Both the position numbers and the translations under genes were made by a program. A DNA stretch of 42,178 bases from Oscillospiraceae bacterium. Its GTDB lineage: Bacteria; Bacillota; Clostridia; UBA1381. Of the stretch, positions 40,814-42,178 are shown in pieces; position 1 is the first letter of the stretch, and every line of letters begins with the position of its first letter. The DNA lies in assembly GCA_022509005.1 (NCBI GenBank), contig JAFLUC010000014.1, positions 1-42,178 on the forward strand, written 5' to 3'. The notes under the pieces were generated by a model. That model had not been told where the DNA came from. It saw nothing but the letters and a program-made list of their open reading frames with translations, and searched no databases.

Positions 40814-40830
40814 TATAAAGGGGTAATATA

Positions 40831-41106
40831 ATGGGATTTGCGGAAACATTTAAGGCTCTTGCAGACTCGAACAGACGTGAAATACTTATAATGTTAAAAA
40901 GGCATCGTATGGCAGCAGGAGAAATAGCCTCAAAGTTTAATATGACAAACGCTACGATATCATATCATCTATCGCAGCTTAAAAAGGCGGATTTAATAAC
41001 CGAAACGAAAGAAAAGAATTTTATTTACTACGAACTTAATATTTCTGTTTTTGAGGAAATAATGCTGTGGATAGCTCAGTTTAAGGAGGATAATAATGAA
41101 GAATAG
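40831..41106 (+). CDS. sdpR: ArsR-family repressor, SdpR-like
   Basis: A 91-residue winged-helix repressor. Seen: FKALADSNRREILIMLKR (helix 1, ALAD...R typical for ArsR/SdpR), AGEIASKFNMTNATISYHLSQLKKADLI (recognition helices, with ISYHLSQL), and the wing KEKNFIYYELN. It lacks the paired cysteines of metal-sensing ArsR proteins, as SdpR does. It overlaps the SdpI-like gene by 11 nt. In Bacillus, SdpI captures SdpR at the membrane when the toxin is present, relieving repression; the same arrangement is likely here. AAAGGGG precedes the ATG. Confidence 0.88.
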   Translation: MGFAETFKALADSNRREILIMLKRHRMAAGEIASKFNMTNATISYHLSQLKKADLITETKEKNFIYYELNISVFEEIMLWIAQFKEDNNEE

Positions 41107-41737
41107 TTTTTATAAAACAAAAGGTTTCTGGATTTCAGTTGCCGTATGCGCACTGCCTATTGTATTAGGTGGATTTCTTTATAATAAATTGCCGGACAAG
41201 GTCGCAACACATTTTGATATGAATTTTAAACCGGACGACTACAGCCCGAAATGGCAGGCAGTATTTGTAATACCAACATTTATGCTGCTGCTAAATGCAT
41301 TTATGTGGTTTATATTTGAAGCCGATCCGAAAAAAGCTGCGATAAATGGTAAAATGAAATCTATTGCACGGGGATTGATACCTGTTATATCGTGTTTTAT
41401 GCAGGGAGCGATACTTTTAAATGCTGTAGACGAGAACACAAATCTGATACGATTTATCCCGCTGGTGATAGGACTGCTGATGATTGTTGTGGGTAACTAC
41501 ATGCCAAAATGCAAACAGAATTATACTATGGGAATCAAGCTGCCGTGGACACTTGCAAGTGAGGAAAATTGGAACAGAACACACAGACTTGCAGGAAAGC
41601 TATTTATTATAGCCGGATTTGCACTGGCACTCTTTACGTTTTTTAATATTTATTTATATATACTTTTTGCAATATTAATTATTGCCGCAGCGATTCCGGC
41701 AATGTATTCATATGTGCTATATAGAAAAAATATATGA
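41096..41737 (+). CDS. sdpI: SdpI-family immunity/signal membrane protein
   Basis: A 213-residue membrane protein. Seen: six hydrophobic segments (about residues 11-28, 54-73, 88-108, 118-134, 164-184, 187-206), a DUF1648-like N-terminal part with LPDKVATHFDMNFKPDDY, and the SdpI signature GIKLPWTLASEENWNRTHRLAG (about 145-166), given here only as the family mark, in the loop before the fifth helix. SdpI gives immunity to the SDP toxin in Bacillus and passes the signal to SdpR. No sdpABC-like toxin genes are present in the visible sequence, so this may be an orphan immunity or self-protection unit against other bacteria. Translation is coupled to sdpR by an 11-nt overlap. Confidence 0.87.
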   Translation: MKNSFYKTKGFWISVAVCALPIVLGGFLYNKLPDKVATHFDMNFKPDDYSPKWQAVFVIPTFMLLLNAFMWFIFEADPKKAAINGKMKSIARGLIPVISCFMQGAILLNAVDENTNLIRFIPLVIGLLMIVVGNYMPKCKQNYTMGIKLPWTLASEENWNRTHRLAGKLFIIAGFALALFTFFNIYLYILFAILIIAAAIPAMYSYVLYRKNI

Positions 41738-41752
41738 TATAAATGATATAAA

Positions 41753-41944
41753 TTGACAAATTGGATTTTTGAAGTAAAATCAATGGTAAACGAATTGGGA
41801 TCAACATTACAGGCAATACACGCACTGCAAAATTCTGCTGTGTAAATGGTATCATTCGAGCTCTTAACATTATATCATAAGGAGTTCAAGATCCCAATTT
41901 TCAGTTAACTTAATAAAAGGTTCAAAATCGAAGGAGGAAAAGTT
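41753..41944 (+). promoter_or_regulatory. Promoter and long structured leader before the secreted-protein gene
   Basis: TTGACA (41753-41758), 16 nt, TAAAAT (41775-41780). The following 160-nt leader contains AATTGGGATC (41793-41802) and its exact complement GATCCCAATT (41890-41899), enclosing a smaller stem (ATACACGCA/TGCTGTGTA, one bulge). This could form a closed domain about 105 nt long ending 45 nt before the start codon. I could not match it to a known riboswitch. Confidence 0.5.
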
Positions 41945-42178
41945 ATGACGACCAAAAAAGTTCTGAACGCTGTTTTGCCAATTGTGTTGTCATGTGCGTT
42001 GATGTTGAATTCAACCGGTGTATATGCACAGGGCATATTCGCTGATCCCGTCGCGACGAATGACGATACTTCGGAATATTCAGAATCAGTATCTGAGAAT
42101 GATGCAGAGAATGGTTCTGAGGACGCGGAAGAACAGCCGATATCGGAGGCAGATTTCGCGTTTAACGCAACGGCGGCA
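41945..42178 (+). CDS. Secreted protein, N-terminal fragment (cut by window end)
   Basis: The first 78 residues of an exported protein. Seen: a signal peptide (MTTKKVLNAVLPIVLSCAL, hydrophobic core about 7-23, likely cleavage after VYA near residue 29), followed by an acidic Ser/Glu/Asp-rich spacer (about 40-68) and then DFAFNATAA, where the next domain may begin. Such acidic spacers are common at the start of large clostridial surface or extracellular enzymes. AAGGAGG precedes the ATG by about 8 nt. The function cannot be told from this part. Confidence 0.8.
   Translation, partial: MTTKKVLNAVLPIVLSCALMLNSTGVYAQGIFADPVATNDDTSEYSESVSENDAENGSEDAEEQPISEADFAFNATAA

Noticed and set aside
41782..41944. 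Cyclic-di-GMP riboswitch before the secreted-protein gene
   Set aside because: A CACGCAC-like word is present, but the conserved GEMM pieces and their spacing are not.

Overview
The window looks like a chromosome segment of an anaerobic, probably spore-forming member of the Clostridia (Firmicutes). Reasons: all gene families are Gram-positive/clostridial in type, ribosome binding sites are strong (AGGAGG-like), promoters are mostly TTGACA-like and TATAAT-like hexamers 17 nt apart with an extended TGn, the cell-wall amino acid branch uses meso-diaminopimelate dehydrogenase, and two spore-cortex genes (cwlD-like and pdaA-like) lie close together. I cannot name the species.

Layout. 1-3.5 kb: end of a sensor histidine kinase followed by an ABC ATPase and a large FtsX-type permease. 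3.5-4.9 kb: two small reverse-strand genes (a tail-anchored coiled-coil protein and a zinc-ribbon protein). 5.0-7.3 kb: serC-serA serine biosynthesis operon. 7.5-10.5 kb: CwlD-like amidase, a polysaccharide-deacetylase-like protein that has lost active-site residues, and a PdaA-like lipoprotein deacetylase. 10.5-14.0 kb: thiD, thiE, an aldo/keto reductase with a ferredoxin-like tail, and ddh. 14.1-18.2 kb: FMN riboswitch with a terminator, then ribD-ribE-ribBA-ribH and a small membrane protein. 18.2-24.2 kb: reverse-strand membrane and coiled-coil proteins of unknown role, then ispE, tlyA and dxs. 24.3-32.6 kb: an ammonium transporter behind a strong promoter plus a terminator-attenuator with an ANTAR-like alternative hairpin, a small membrane protein, a PP2C phosphatase, a LonB-like AAA protein with no protease domain, a heterodimeric ABC exporter and a HAD phosphatase.

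32.7-39.9 kb: two tRNA-Ser genes (UGA and GCU). A compact element of about 6.8 kb begins exactly at the 3' end of tRNA-Ser(GCU) and is bounded by a perfect 56-bp direct repeat (32995-33050 and 39822-39877). It carries two large serine recombinases, a DUF927-like ATPase, a 31-residue micro-ORF coupled to the second recombinase, a Mor-like DNA-binding protein behind a promoter covered by a palindrome, a BRI3/LITAF-like zinc-ribbon membrane protein and two unknown small proteins. Two Ccr-like recombinases with a Cch-like DUF927 helicase are the core of staphylococcal SCC cassettes. I therefore read this as an SCC-like, possibly replicative cassette in a clostridial tRNA site. This is the most interesting item in the window.

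39.9-42.2 kb: more accessory modules follow the right repeat. These are an XRE repressor divergent from a SLOG-fold protein with three related 14-bp operators, an SdpR-SdpI (repressor-immunity) pair with two identical palindromes around its promoter and no toxin genes, and the start of a secreted protein behind a structured leader. No database search was possible. Functional names rest on motifs read from the sequence and family knowledge.
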